NCBI RefSeq assembly: GCF_024349685.1
Contig: NZ_AP025944.1
Location: 626,001 to 690,000 of the forward strand
DNA: 64,000 nucleotides
Reading direction: 5' to 3'
From: Pseudomonas sp. LRP2-20
GTDB taxonomy: Bacteria > Pseudomonadota > Gammaproteobacteria > Pseudomonadales > Pseudomonadaceae
Each line of letters begins with the position of its first letter. The stretch's first letter is position 1. The notes beneath the pieces were generated by a model. That model did no database searches, was not told the DNA's origin, and saw only the letters and a program-made list of their open reading frames with translations. The position numbers and the translations under genes are program-made. This document shows positions 52,501 to 61,410 of the stretch, in pieces.

Positions 52501-53820
52501 TTACTCGGGGGAGCGGAAGCTGAGGCTGTAGTTCACGGCCTTGGGGCCCGGGTCGAGAATATCCAGGGCGATGTGGATCGGCGTCTGGCTGGGCATTTCG
52601 CCGCGCCCGGCCAGTTCGCCCGACAGGTACTCGCTGGGCTTGAACCGACGGCTGGCGATCAGTTGGCCATTGAGGTCGGCAAACCGCAGCTCCAGCAACG
52701 GGAACGGCTGGGCGAACGGGGCGCGGTTGTAGATGATCGCGTCGACGATCAGCGCGCCCTTGAAGTCCGGGTGGCTACGTACCACCAGGTTGCTGCTCTT
52801 GATCCGGCCGATATCGACGCGGGTCGGCACTTCGCAGCCGAGCATCGGGCACAGCTGCAGGAAGATCGGCCGGTACTGGTCCTGGCGGGCCATTTCGTCG
52901 AAGTGGAACCACACGTACTGGAAGGCCAGCAAGCCAGCGGCCAGCAGGCTCAGGAAGCCCCACAGCAGGCGCTTGCCCCAGTTGGGCCGGGGTTTCTCCC
53001 AGCCCAACTGCAGCGGGTCGTCGACCACGTCGACCAGCGGCTCCTTGCGTGACGGGCGCTCAGGCTTGGCGCCGAAGCCGGGCTCCAGTCGCTCGCCGGG
53101 CAGCGGCTCGAGCGGGTCGTCGTCGCGAGCTGACAAATGGAGGTCAGCGTCGTCGTCGTCACGGGCGCTCAGGCCCTTTTCGTGAACAACATCGTCATCG
53201 TGTTCGTCGAACCGTTGCTGGGGCTCTGGCTCGGCAGCGCGTTGCGCAGGCGGTTCGTCGTCGAGATCCAGATCCAGGTTGCCACCGAGGGTCGGCTCGG
53301 TGCGATCACCCGGCTCCGGCGCCAGTGGCTGCTCGTCCAGCAGCACCGGTGCCGGGTCATCGGCCGCGAGCGGTTCATGGCGGTCGTCGGTGGCGGTGCC
53401 GAACAGTTCATCGCCATGCTCATCGGCAGCCGGCTCGTCACGACGGGCCTGCAGCGCGGTGGGTTTGGCATCCGGGTGGGGTTCGGCAGGTTCGCCACGG
53501 CGTTCGAGGCGGGCGAGTTCCTGGTCCAGGTCGAGTTCATCCAGGGCCTGGGCGGTGATGGCCCAGTCCTCTTTCTCGACCGGCGGTGGCTCGCTGGCGA
53601 CCGGCTCAGGTGCAGCGACCGGCTCGACCACCGCTGGCGGTGGTGCGACGGGGGCGATGCTGGCCCCGGCACGGTTCTGCTCCAGCAACTGTTTGGCCGC
53701 ATTGAACACTTGCAGGCAGTGGCCGCAGCGCACGACGCCGCGAGCCACGCTCAACTGGTGATGGGTGACGCGAAAGCTGGTCTGGCAATGCGGGCACTGG
53801 GTGACGAAACTGTCGGTCAT
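52501..53820 (-). CDS. DUF3426 membrane protein with MJ0042 zinc-ribbon
   Basis: A 439-residue protein with an N-terminal zinc-finger (CPHCQTSFRVTHHQLSVARG, then VRCGHCLQVF; two CxxC pairs). A long acidic, Pro/Ala/Glu-rich, probably disordered segment follows (about 55-285), then one transmembrane helix (LLWGFLSLLAAGLLAFQYVW) and a C-terminal DUF3426 domain (PTRVDIGRIKSSNLVVRSHP). The function of this family is unknown. It sits between dusB-fis and prmA on the same strand, an order I recall from other pseudomonads. Confidence 0.88.
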   Translation of the reverse strand: MTDSFVTQCPHCQTSFRVTHHQLSVARGVVRCGHCLQVFNAAKQLLEQNRAGASIAPVAPPPAVVEPVAAPEPVASEPPPVEKEDWAITAQALDELDLDQELARLERRGEPAEPHPDAKPTALQARRDEPAADEHGDELFGTATDDRHEPLAADDPAPVLLDEQPLAPEPGDRTEPTLGGNLDLDLDDEPPAQRAAEPEPQQRFDEHDDDVVHEKGLSARDDDDADLHLSARDDDPLEPLPGERLEPGFGAKPERPSRKEPLVDVVDDPLQLGWEKPRPNWGKRLLWGFLSLLAAGLLAFQYVWFHFDEMARQDQYRPIFLQLCPMLGCEVPTRVDIGRIKSSNLVVRSHPDFKGALIVDAIIYNRAPFAQPFPLLELRFADLNGQLIASRRFKPSEYLSGELAGRGEMPSQTPIHIALDILDPGPKAVNYSLSFRSPE

Positions 53821-53862
53821 GCGGCAATCCGGGAGCTGTGCAGAGAACTATTCTAGGCCCGC

Positions 53863-54741
53863 TTAGCGGCGCCGACCACTGATGCGCACCCAGCCGTCGC
53901 GTACGACGATCGGGTCCAGGTCGAAGTCGGCGGCATAGGCGGCAGCCACTTCCTCACCTTGTTCGGCGAGGATGCCCGACAGGGCCAGCAGGCCACCTGG
54001 GCGGACCAGGCCGGACAGCTGCGGCGCCAGCGAAACCAGTGGGCCAGCAAGGATGTTGGCGACCAGCACGTCGGCCTGCATGGCCGGCATGTGCTCGGGC
54101 AGGTACAGCGCCAGCTTGTCGTCGGCGATGCCGTTGCGCTGGGCGTTGTCACGCGACGCTTCGATGGCCTGCACGTCGATGTCGGTACCCACGGCCTCGC
54201 GAGCGCCCAGCAGCAGGGCGGCGATGGCGAGAATGCCCGAGCCGCAGCCGAAGTCCAGCACCTGGGTGCCTTGCAGCTGCTGGCCGTCGAGCCATTCCAG
54301 GCACAGTGCGGTGGTCGGGTGGGTGCCGGTGCCGAAGGCCAGGCCTGGGTCGAGCAGCAGGTTGACCGCGTCCTGTTCCGGGGCCTCGTGCCAGCTCGGC
54401 ACGATCCACAGGCGCTGGCCAAAGCGCATCGGCTGGAAACCGTCCATCCAGCTGCGTTCCCAGTCCTGGTCCTCGATCACCTCGGCCTGGTGCTCGGGCA
54501 ACTCGGCGCCGGTCAGCAATTGCAGGTGGGCGAACACCGCTTCAGGCTCGGCGTCGGCTTCGAACAGTGCCAGCAAGTGAGTATGCGACCACAGCGGGGT
54601 GGTGTTGAGGTCGGGTTCGAAGATCGGCTGGTCTTCGGCGTCCATGAACGTGACCGATACGGCGCCGACTTCGAGCAGGGCGTCTTCGTAGGTTTCGGCT
54701 TGTTCCGGGCTGATGGCCAGGCGTACTTGCAGCCAAGGCAT
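53863..54741 (-). CDS. prmA: Ribosomal protein L11 methyltransferase
   Basis: A 292-residue SAM-dependent enzyme that methylates ribosomal protein L11. It begins [32 protein letters not shown] and carries the SAM motif [20 protein letters not shown] with later [16 protein letters not shown]. The ATG at 54739-54741 begins at the family start. The extension upstream reads a REP pair. Confidence 0.96.
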   Translation of the reverse strand: MPWLQVRLAISPEQAETYEDALLEVGAVSVTFMDAEDQPIFEPDLNTTPLWSHTHLLALFEADAEPEAVFAHLQLLTGAELPEHQAEVIEDQDWERSWMDGFQPMRFGQRLWIVPSWHEAPEQDAVNLLLDPGLAFGTGTHPTTALCLEWLDGQQLQGTQVLDFGCGSGILAIAALLLGAREAVGTDIDVQAIEASRDNAQRNGIADDKLALYLPEHMPAMQADVLVANILAGPLVSLAPQLSGLVRPGGLLALSGILAEQGEEVAAAYAADFDLDPIVVRDGWVRISGRRR

Positions 54742-54850
54742 GGCGGGCACCTTTGGTAAATCGACAGGGGCAGCCCGAGGCTGCGAGAAGCCTGGCAGTT
54801 TACGCGAGTGCGGGGTGTTTGTAGAGCAGGGGCGGCAGACCGCTTCGCGT

Positions 54851-54940
54851 TCTTCGCGGGCAAGCCCGCTCCCACAGGATAAGTGCCGCATTCGAAGGCG
54901 GTGCAGTACCAGTGGGAGCGGGCTTGCCCGCGAAGAGGCC
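54851..54940. repeat. REP inverted pair at the prmA/aco boundary
   Basis: Copies at 54851-54878 and 54911-54940 in opposite orientation lie exactly between prmA and the aco cluster. Confidence 0.9.
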
Positions 54941-54960
54941 GAAACAGACAGCCGAAGAGG

Positions 54961-56067
54961 TCAGTGCCTGCTCAGGAACTCCAGCACCCGCTGGTTCACC
55001 TGCTCCGCCGCCTCCATCTGCACCATGTGCCCGACCCCAGGCACCAGCAGCACCTCGGCCTCAAGCCCGTTGGCATGCGCCGCCGGAATGATCGCGTCCG
55101 CGGCCCCCCAGATCACCAGCGCCGGGTGCTGCCCCAGCACCCCGCGCAAGTCATGCCGCTGGCGGTCACCGTCGGCCAGCGCCGACCCCAGTTGGCGCAA
55201 GGCTTGCTCCACGCCTTCCAGGCGCTTGAACTTGAGCATGTCCTCGAGCATTTGCCGGGTCACCAGCCCCGGGTCGGCGAACAGCTGCACCATCTGCGGC
55301 TTCAGCGCGTTGCGGTTGGCCGCGGCGACGAAGCCTTGCAGGTACTGGCCATTGATTGTCTCGCCCAGCCCGGCGCTGGCCACCAGGCACAGGCTCGCCA
55401 CCCGCTGTGGCGCCAGGCGCGCCACGTTCAGGCAGACCGCGCCACCCATGGAGTGCCCGGCCAGGTGGGCCTTGGCGATGCCCAGATGGTCGAGCAGGGC
55501 CAGCACGGTGTCGCTCAGTTCATCCAGGTCACCTTTGTCCAGGGCCTTGGCCGACTCGCCATGCCCCGGCAGGTCCAGGGCGACGACCCGTCGCTCGGCC
55601 GCCAGTGCCGGGTGGTTGAACAGCCAGTTGTTGAGATCGCCGCCAAAGCCGTGCACCAGCACCAGCGGCGTGCCACCGTCACCCAGTTCGAACCAGCGCA
55701 GCAGGCGCCCGGCCACCTCGGCTTTCTGTGGTGCTGGCCCCTGGGCCTGGTCGGCGCTGCCCTGGGCGACGAACTCGGCCTGGAAGCGTTGCACCACGGC
55801 GTCGATTTCTGCCTCTTCGGCTTCACCCTCCACCACCACCGCCAGCAGCGCACCGACCGGCAGGGTTTCGTCGGGGCGGGCCACCTGGCGGCGCAGCACG
55901 CCACTGAATGGCGCCTCGACACTGCTGCTGATCTTGTCAGTCTCGACGTCCAGCACTTCGTCGCCCTTGCTGATTTCATCCCCCTCTTGCTTGAGCCAGG
56001 CATCGACCCGGCCCTCGGTCATCGACAGGCCCCACTTGGGCATGGTCAGGGTATGGATCTGGCTCAT
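54961..56067 (-). CDS. acoC: Acetoin dehydrogenase E2 (dihydrolipoyl acetyltransferase) component
   Basis: A 368-residue protein with an N-terminal lipoyl domain (about 1-80, lipoyl Lys45 in VETDKISSS) and a C-terminal alpha/beta hydrolase-fold domain (about 120-368: VLVHGFGGDLNNWLF, nucleophile elbow GHSMGGAV, VPGVGHMVQMEA). This is the usual AcoC design rather than a 2-oxoacid dehydrogenase E2 catalytic domain. It transfers the acetyl group from acetoin cleavage to CoA. It overlaps acoB by 4 bp and ends the acoXABC operon. Confidence 0.95.
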   Translation of the reverse strand: MSQIHTLTMPKWGLSMTEGRVDAWLKQEGDEISKGDEVLDVETDKISSSVEAPFSGVLRRQVARPDETLPVGALLAVVVEGEAEEAEIDAVVQRFQAEFVAQGSADQAQGPAPQKAEVAGRLLRWFELGDGGTPLVLVHGFGGDLNNWLFNHPALAAERRVVALDLPGHGESAKALDKGDLDELSDTVLALLDHLGIAKAHLAGHSMGGAVCLNVARLAPQRVASLCLVASAGLGETINGQYLQGFVAAANRNALKPQMVQLFADPGLVTRQMLEDMLKFKRLEGVEQALRQLGSALADGDRQRHDLRGVLGQHPALVIWGAADAIIPAAHANGLEAEVLLVPGVGHMVQMEAAEQVNQRVLEFLSRH

Positions 56068-57086
56068 GCGGCACTCCTTGCAGCTTCGATCACCTTGCGC
56101 ACGGCTGCTTCGATTTTCGCCGCGTCAGGGATGTACAGGTCTTCCAGGGCATCGGAGAACGGCACCGGGGTGTGCGGCGCGGTAACCATCTCGATCGGGC
56201 CCTTGAGCGCGGCGAAGGCCTTTTGCGCGACCAGTGCGCTGATGTCGGTGGCCATCGAGCAGCGCGGGTTGGCTTCGTCGATCACCACCAGGCGGCCGGT
56301 CTTCTCCACGCTTTCGAGGATGCTGGCCTCGTCCAGCGGGCTGGTGGTGCGCAGGTCCAGCACTTCGCAGTCGATGCCCTGGCGGGCCAGGTTGCTGGCG
56401 GCTTGCATGGCCACGTGGACCATGCGGCCGTAGGTCACCAGGGTCACGTCGTCGCCGTCACGCAGGAAGTTGGCCTCGCCAAATGGCACGGTATAGACCT
56501 CTTCCGGTACCTCGCCCTGCAGGCTGTAGAGCAGCTTGTGCTCGCAGAAGATCACCGGGTCATTGTCACGGATCGCCTGGATCAGCAGGCCCTTGGCGTC
56601 ATACGGCGAGGACGGGCAGACCACCTTCAGGCCGGGGATGTGGGTCCATAGCGACGTGAGCATCTGCGAGTGCTGGGCGGCAGCGCGCAGGCCGGCGCCG
56701 TACATGGTGCGCATCACCAGCGGGGTGACCGCCTTGCCGCCGAACATGTAGCGGAACTTGGCGGCCTGGTTGAGGATCTGGTCCAGGCAGCAGCCGGCGA
56801 AATCGACGAACATCAGCTCGCACACCGGGCGCAGGCCTTGGGTGGCGGCACCGACTGCGGCACCGACGTAGCCGATTTCCGACAGCGGCGCATCGAGCAC
56901 GCGCCCCGGGAACTGGTGATACAAGCCTTTGGTGACACCGAGCACGCCACCCCAGGCATCCTCTTCGCCTGGGGCGCCCGCGCCACCGGCAACGTCTTCA
57001 CCAATGATGAACACGCTGCTGTCGCGGCGCATTTCCTGGGCCAGGGCTTCGTTGATGGCCTGCTGATAGCTGATTTTTCTAGCCAT
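56064..57086 (-). CDS. acoB: Acetoin dehydrogenase E1 beta subunit
   Basis: A 340-residue TPP-dependent E1 beta subunit: AINEALAQEMRRDSSVFIIGEDV at the N-terminus, PLSEIGYVGAAVGAATQGLRPVCELMFVDF, and LVVIDEANPRCSMATDISALVA. It forms the E1 heterotetramer with AcoA to cleave acetoin. It is coupled to acoC by an ATGA overlap. Confidence 0.95.
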   Translation of the reverse strand: MARKISYQQAINEALAQEMRRDSSVFIIGEDVAGGAGAPGEEDAWGGVLGVTKGLYHQFPGRVLDAPLSEIGYVGAAVGAATQGLRPVCELMFVDFAGCCLDQILNQAAKFRYMFGGKAVTPLVMRTMYGAGLRAAAQHSQMLTSLWTHIPGLKVVCPSSPYDAKGLLIQAIRDNDPVIFCEHKLLYSLQGEVPEEVYTVPFGEANFLRDGDDVTLVTYGRMVHVAMQAASNLARQGIDCEVLDLRTTSPLDEASILESVEKTGRLVVIDEANPRCSMATDISALVAQKAFAALKGPIEMVTAPHTPVPFSDALEDLYIPDAAKIEAAVRKVIEAARSAA

Positions 57087-57118
57087 GGTGGTTCTCCTGT
57101 TGTTCTTGTTGTCCGGGC

Positions 57119-58096
57119 TCAGGGGTAGCTGACGTAGACATCGGTGAGCAGGTCGGCGGGCTGCGGCTTGGGATCGGATTTGGCGCGGCGCACGGCGTCT
57201 TCGATCAGGTCGTCGACACGGGCGTCGATGGCGTCCAGTTGCGCCGCCTGCAGCAGGCCGGCACGGGTGGTCTTGTTGCGGAACTGCAGCAGGCAGTCAC
57301 GGGTTTCGCGCAGGTTCTTCACTTCATCGGGTGCGCGGTAGGTCTGTGCGTCGCCTTCGAAGTGGCCGTAGTAGCGGCTCAGCTTGACCTCGATCAGCGA
57401 CGGGCCTTGCCCTGAACGGGCGCGCTCGATGGCGGCGCCGGCAGCCTCGTGCACGGCAAAGAAGTCGAAGCCGTCGATGGTCACCCCTGGCATGCCGAAG
57501 CCGGCGGCGCGGTCGGCGATATGGTCGCAAGCCACCGACCAGGTCGAGGCGGTGGCTTCGGCGTAGCCGTTGTTCTCGGCGACGAAGATGCACGGCAGGT
57601 TCATGATCGAGGCCAGGTTCATTGCCTCGAACACTGCGCCCTCGTTGGAAGCGCCGTCGCCGAAGAAGGCCACGGCCACGTTGTCATTGCCTTTGATCTT
57701 GGCGGCCAGGGCGGCGCCCGCCACCAGTGGCGCACCGGCACCGACGATGCCGTTGGCGCCGAGCATGCCTTTTTCCAGGTCGGCGATGTGCATCGAGCCG
57801 CCCTTGCCGCCGCACACGCCGGTCTTCTTGCCGTAGATCTCCGCCATCATGCCGTACACGTCGACCCCCTTGGCGATGCAGTGGCCATGGCCGCGGTGGG
57901 TCGAGGCGATGCAGTCACTGTCGCGCAGGTGCGCCATCACCCCGGCGGCGGAGGCCTCTTCGCCGGCATACAGGTGGACGAAACCGGGGATCTCGCCAGT
58001 GGCGAACTCCACGTGCAGGCGTTCTTCGAAGGCACGGATGGTGCGCATCACTTCATAGGCATGCAGCAATTGCTCTGAACTGAGGTGAGTGGACAT
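57119..58096 (-). CDS. acoA: Acetoin dehydrogenase E1 alpha subunit
   Basis: A 325-residue E1 alpha subunit with the TPP-binding motif GDGASNEGAVFEAMNLASIMNLPCIFVAENNGYA (Gly-Asp-Gly to Asn-Asn) and HLYAGEEASAAGVMAHLRDSDCIASTHRGHGH. It binds TPP and starts acetoin cleavage to acetaldehyde and enzyme-bound acetyl. It lies between acoX and acoB in the operon. Confidence 0.95.
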   Translation of the reverse strand: MSTHLSSEQLLHAYEVMRTIRAFEERLHVEFATGEIPGFVHLYAGEEASAAGVMAHLRDSDCIASTHRGHGHCIAKGVDVYGMMAEIYGKKTGVCGGKGGSMHIADLEKGMLGANGIVGAGAPLVAGAALAAKIKGNDNVAVAFFGDGASNEGAVFEAMNLASIMNLPCIFVAENNGYAEATASTWSVACDHIADRAAGFGMPGVTIDGFDFFAVHEAAGAAIERARSGQGPSLIEVKLSRYYGHFEGDAQTYRAPDEVKNLRETRDCLLQFRNKTTRAGLLQAAQLDAIDARVDDLIEDAVRRAKSDPKPQPADLLTDVYVSYP

Positions 58097-58118
58097 CTTG
58101 TTGTTCTCCAGGGTTGTC

Positions 58119-59174
58119 TCAACACGGGGTTGCAGGGTGCAGCCGATGGCCGCGCGGAACGGCCAGCAGGTGATGACGGGCGGCCTGTGCCAGCACGGCC
58201 TCGACGTCGACCGTCAACGGGCCTTGCAGGTCGAGGGTGATGGTCGGGGTGTCGTGTTCGGCGAACTCGATCTCGCGCTCGCCATCCAGGGCCAGGGTGC
58301 CGGCGGTGAGGCTCAGGCGGTGCGCCACACCGGGGCTGAGCGTGCCGCTGGCGGTGATGCCGCAGCCTTGCAGCAGGCCGGGGGCCAGCGGCGCGAGCAA
58401 GGCCTGTTCGGCACCGGGGTTGAGCCGTACCCAGGCACCGTGTGGTTCATGGCGGGCCACTGGTTGCCACAGCCCGCAGAGTGCGGAAAGGCCAATGGCG
58501 TGGGGCTCGGCGAAGCAGGCGAAGACTTCGCTGAGGTCTTCGCTGCGGCTCAGCGCGCGAGCGCCGATGAAGCGTTGCGGCGACACTGCCACTTCGACCA
58601 GCGCCCACTCGCACAGTTGTTGCTGCGGTACCTTCACCAGCAGCCGTTTGTTGCGGCGCAGGCCGATGCTGGCAGGCACCCGGCCGCCAGCGAGCAAGCC
58701 GCCCGCGAGGCCTGCGCTGGTGGCTTCGCGCAGTTCCGGGAAGGCGTTGTTGGTGCCGGTGGACAGGGTAAGCAGAGGCGTGTCCCCAGCCTCGGCCGCC
58801 ACGGCTTTGTGCGTGCCGTCGCCGCCCAGCACGGCGATCATGCTCACGCCGCGTCCCACCATCTGCCGGGTGGCCAGGCGGGTGTCGCTGACCGTCTGGG
58901 TCAATGGCAGGTCGAGCAGTTCCAGGTGCGGCCAGTGCTGGTCCTGCGCCACGGGGCCGAGGCTGGCCTTGAGCACGGCGGCGGCGATACCGGTCATGTC
59001 GGTGGGCAGCAGCACCTTGGCGACGCCAGTGGCGCCAAAGGCGCCAAGCAGGCGCTGGATGACCGCGGCCTTGTCGGTGCTGGAGTAGAGCCCGGCATTG
59101 CTGGTCAGGCGACGCAGGTCGCGGCCGGAGGCAGGGTTGGCAATGATCCCGATGATCGGGGCGGGCTGCGGCAT
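58119..59174 (-). CDS. acoX: AcoX, ATP-NAD kinase-like protein of the acetoin operon
   Basis: A 351-residue protein with an NAD-kinase/diacylglycerol-kinase-like fold: IIGIIANPASGRDLRRL at the N-terminus and the nucleotide motif VLGGDGTHKAVAAE followed by LSTGTNNAFPE. AcoX is widely found as the first gene of aco operons, but its role is unclear, and it is reported dispensable in some species. GAGGTG precedes the ATG. The promoter is the sigma-54 site at 59209-59223. Confidence 0.92.
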   Translation of the reverse strand: MPQPAPIIGIIANPASGRDLRRLTSNAGLYSSTDKAAVIQRLLGAFGATGVAKVLLPTDMTGIAAAVLKASLGPVAQDQHWPHLELLDLPLTQTVSDTRLATRQMVGRGVSMIAVLGGDGTHKAVAAEAGDTPLLTLSTGTNNAFPELREATSAGLAGGLLAGGRVPASIGLRRNKRLLVKVPQQQLCEWALVEVAVSPQRFIGARALSRSEDLSEVFACFAEPHAIGLSALCGLWQPVARHEPHGAWVRLNPGAEQALLAPLAPGLLQGCGITASGTLSPGVAHRLSLTAGTLALDGEREIEFAEHDTPTITLDLQGPLTVDVEAVLAQAARHHLLAVPRGHRLHPATPC

Positions 59175-59208
59175 GGCACACCTCGTGTTCTTGTTTGCCT
59201 AGGCTTGA

Positions 59209-59223
59209 GCAAGGTGGGTGCCA
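59209..59223 (-). promoter_or_regulatory. Sigma-54 (-24/-12) promoter of acoXABC
   Basis: On the minus strand the site reads TGGCACCCACCTTGC, a full match to TGGCAC-N5-TTGC with GG-N10-GC spacing. Initiation near 59197 gives a leader of about 23 nt before acoX. It fits activation by the adjacent AcoR. Confidence 0.88.
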
Positions 59224-59300
59224 GATTCCTTCCTTTGCCCTGAAAGTGCTGTTGCAGAGCGGCCAAACGGCAAACGGGCCAGGTTGCAGTGGCCTCTGTC

Positions 59301-59361
59301 TGAGACGCCGCGTGCCAGCATTGCCGGGCTCTGGCCGGGATATTGAGACGCTGCGTCTCAA
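59301..59361. promoter_or_regulatory. Candidate AcoR-binding dyads
   Basis: TTGAGACGCTGCGTCTCAA (59343-59361) is a perfect inverted repeat of 8-bp arms with a 3-bp centre. TGAGACGCCGCGTGCCA (59301-59317) is an imperfect version. Their centres are about 43 bp apart and lie about 85-130 bp upstream of the -24 element, on a plausible enhancer position between acoX and acoR. Confidence 0.6.
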
Positions 59362-59453
59362 GCCAACCGGTAATCACACAGTGCTTGTCGGGACTTGCCG
59401 GCAGGCGCTTAATGGCCGCACAACGACAAGAACAAACAGGAACCGGAGGCCTC

Positions 59454-61307
59454 ATGCTTGCCGCGAACTCCCGAGCCCATGTCGATTGCGTCAGCCGGGT
59501 GCTGAAGAACGCCGACCGCCTGCCCCAGGCACCGGTGCCGCCGCTGATCCTCGACTCATGGCGCCGTTCCATGGAGCTGTACCGTCTTGACCCCGGCTCC
59601 CAACAGGGGCCGCGCATTCTTTCGCAAAGCCTGCTCAACGAATGCCGCGAACGTGCCGAACTGTTCCTGCGTATTGCCAGCGATGCCGTGGCGCGTCTGC
59701 ATGCGCGGGTGCGCGGCGCCGACTATTGCGTGCTGCTGACCGATGCTCTGGGGCGCACCATCGATTACCGGGTCGAATCGGCCATCCGCAACGACTGTCG
59801 CAAGGCCGGCCTTTACCTGGGCACCTGCTGGTCGGAGGGCGAGGAGGGCACCTGTGGCGTGGCGGCGGTGCTGACCAGCAAGGCGCCGGTCACGGTGCAC
59901 AAGCGCGATCACTTTCGTGCCGCCTTCATCGGCCTGACCTGCACGGCGGCGCCGGTATTCGACCCACAGGGCGAGCTGCTCGGCGTGGTCGATGTGTCGG
60001 CCCTGCAATCCCCGGACGACCGCCGCAGCCAGCACCTGATCCTGCAGCTGGTGGAACAGACCGCACGGGAGATCGAGAACGCCTTTTTCATGCACAGCGC
60101 CCAGGGTCACTGGGTGATGCGTGCCCATGGCACGCCGGGTTATGTGGAGAGCCAGCCCGACTATTTGCTGGCCTGGGATGCCGACGGCCGCCTGCAGGCG
60201 ATCAACAGCCTGGCCCGCGAGCGCTTGCTGGCACGGCATGGGCGTTTGCCTGAGCACATTGGCGAGTTGTTCGACATGGACCAACTGCGCCGCGCCAACG
60301 AGGCCGCGGCCCAGCGCTTGCCGGGTTGGGGCGGGTTGTACGGGCGGGTCAGCGCGCCCCAGCTACGAGGCCGGATGCAACCCTTGCAGCAAGCGCAGGA
60401 TGCGCGCATCGAGCAGCATCTGCGGTTGGCCACACGGGTCAAGGATTGCAACCTGGCGGTGCTGGTGCAGGGTGAGACCGGTGCCGGGAAGGAAGTTTTC
60501 GCCCGTCAGTTGCACCAGCAGAGCCTGCGCCGTGACAGGCCGTTCGTCACGTTGAACTGCGCAGCCATCCCCGAGAGCCTGATCGAGAGCGAACTGTTCG
60601 GCTATGTCGCTGGCGCGTTTACCGGCGCTTCGAGCAAAGGCATGCAGGGGCTGTTGCAGCAGGCCGATGGCGGCACTTTGTTCCTCGACGAAATTGGCGA
60701 CATGCCGCTGCATCTGCAGACCCGGTTGCTGCGAGTGCTGGCTGACGGCGAAGTGGCGCCGCTGGGCGCAGCGCGGCGGGAGCGGGTTGATATCCAGGTG
60801 ATCTGTGCGACACACCGCGACCTGGCGACGATGGTGAGTGAAGGGCGTTTCCGTGAGGACCTGTATTTCCGTCTGGCCAATGCCCGTTTTGAGTTGCCGC
60901 CACTGCGTGAGCGGGACGACCGGTTGGGCTTGATCCATCAGTTGCTGGCTGAGGAGGCCGAGGCTTGTGGGGTGGAGGTGGTGCTGGGCGACGAGGCGCT
61001 GCAGGCGCTGCTGGTGTACCGCTGGCCGGGGAATCTGCGCCAGCTGCGGCAGGTGCTGCGTTATGCCTGTGCGGTCAGCGAGGGTGGGCAGGTGTGCCTG
61101 GAAAGCCTGCCACAGGAGGTGCGGGGTGATGTCGTGCCTGCGGCTGTTGTCGGCGTTTCGAGCCCGGCGCGGCAACTGCTGCTCGATGCTTTGATACGGC
61201 ACCGCTGGAAGCCAGCGGAAGCGGCACGGGCCTTAGGGATATCGCGGGCGACTTTGTATCGGCGGGTGCATGAGCATCGGATCGAGATGCCGCGAATGAA
61301 GGGCTAG
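59454..61307 (+). CDS. acoR: Sigma-54-dependent acetoin operon activator
   Basis: A 617-residue enhancer-binding protein. It has an N-terminal GAF-like sensor (about 60-205), a PAS-like segment (about 230-290), an AAA+ domain with Walker A GETGAGKE (340-347), GAFTGA sigma-54 contact loop (387-392) and Walker B GGTLFLDE (406-413), and a C-terminal Fis-type helix-turn-helix ([24 protein letters not shown]). It should activate the divergent acoXABC promoter in response to acetoin-related signals. The ATG at 59454 has GGAGG 6-7 bp upstream. Earlier starts at 59343 and 59412 lack one. Confidence 0.94.
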   Translation: MLAANSRAHVDCVSRVLKNADRLPQAPVPPLILDSWRRSMELYRLDPGSQQGPRILSQSLLNECRERAELFLRIASDAVARLHARVRGADYCVLLTDALGRTIDYRVESAIRNDCRKAGLYLGTCWSEGEEGTCGVAAVLTSKAPVTVHKRDHFRAAFIGLTCTAAPVFDPQGELLGVVDVSALQSPDDRRSQHLILQLVEQTAREIENAFFMHSAQGHWVMRAHGTPGYVESQPDYLLAWDADGRLQAINSLARERLLARHGRLPEHIGELFDMDQLRRANEAAAQRLPGWGGLYGRVSAPQLRGRMQPLQQAQDARIEQHLRLATRVKDCNLAVLVQGETGAGKEVFARQLHQQSLRRDRPFVTLNCAAIPESLIESELFGYVAGAFTGASSKGMQGLLQQADGGTLFLDEIGDMPLHLQTRLLRVLADGEVAPLGAARRERVDIQVICATHRDLATMVSEGRFREDLYFRLANARFELPPLRERDDRLGLIHQLLAEEAEACGVEVVLGDEALQALLVYRWPGNLRQLRQVLRYACAVSEGGQVCLESLPQEVRGDVVPAAVVGVSSPARQLLLDALIRHRWKPAEAARALGISRATLYRRVHEHRIEMPRMKG

Positions 61308-61331
61308 CGCCGCGCGGGCGGCGCTCGGTCT
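61307..61331. repeat. Fragment of the fold-back repeat family
   Basis: GCGCCGCGCGGGCGGCGCTC followed by GGTCT matches 24 of 25 bases of the right arm of the inverted repeat near 34.4 kb. It abuts the acoR stop codon. Confidence 0.75.
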
Positions 61332-61361
61332 CACTGGCGGCAAATCCCTAAAGACGGGCAA

Positions 61362-61390
61362 TAAAAACCCCGGAACCAGTCCGGGGTTTT
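61362..61390. terminator. Bidirectional terminator between acoR and accC
   Basis: AAAACCCCGGA (61364-61374) pairs with TCCGGGGTTTT (61380-61390) around ACCAG. A- and T-tracts allow termination of acoR (plus) and accC (minus). Confidence 0.92.
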
Positions 61391-61410
61391 GCTGCATCAC
61401 GCTAACGCGA

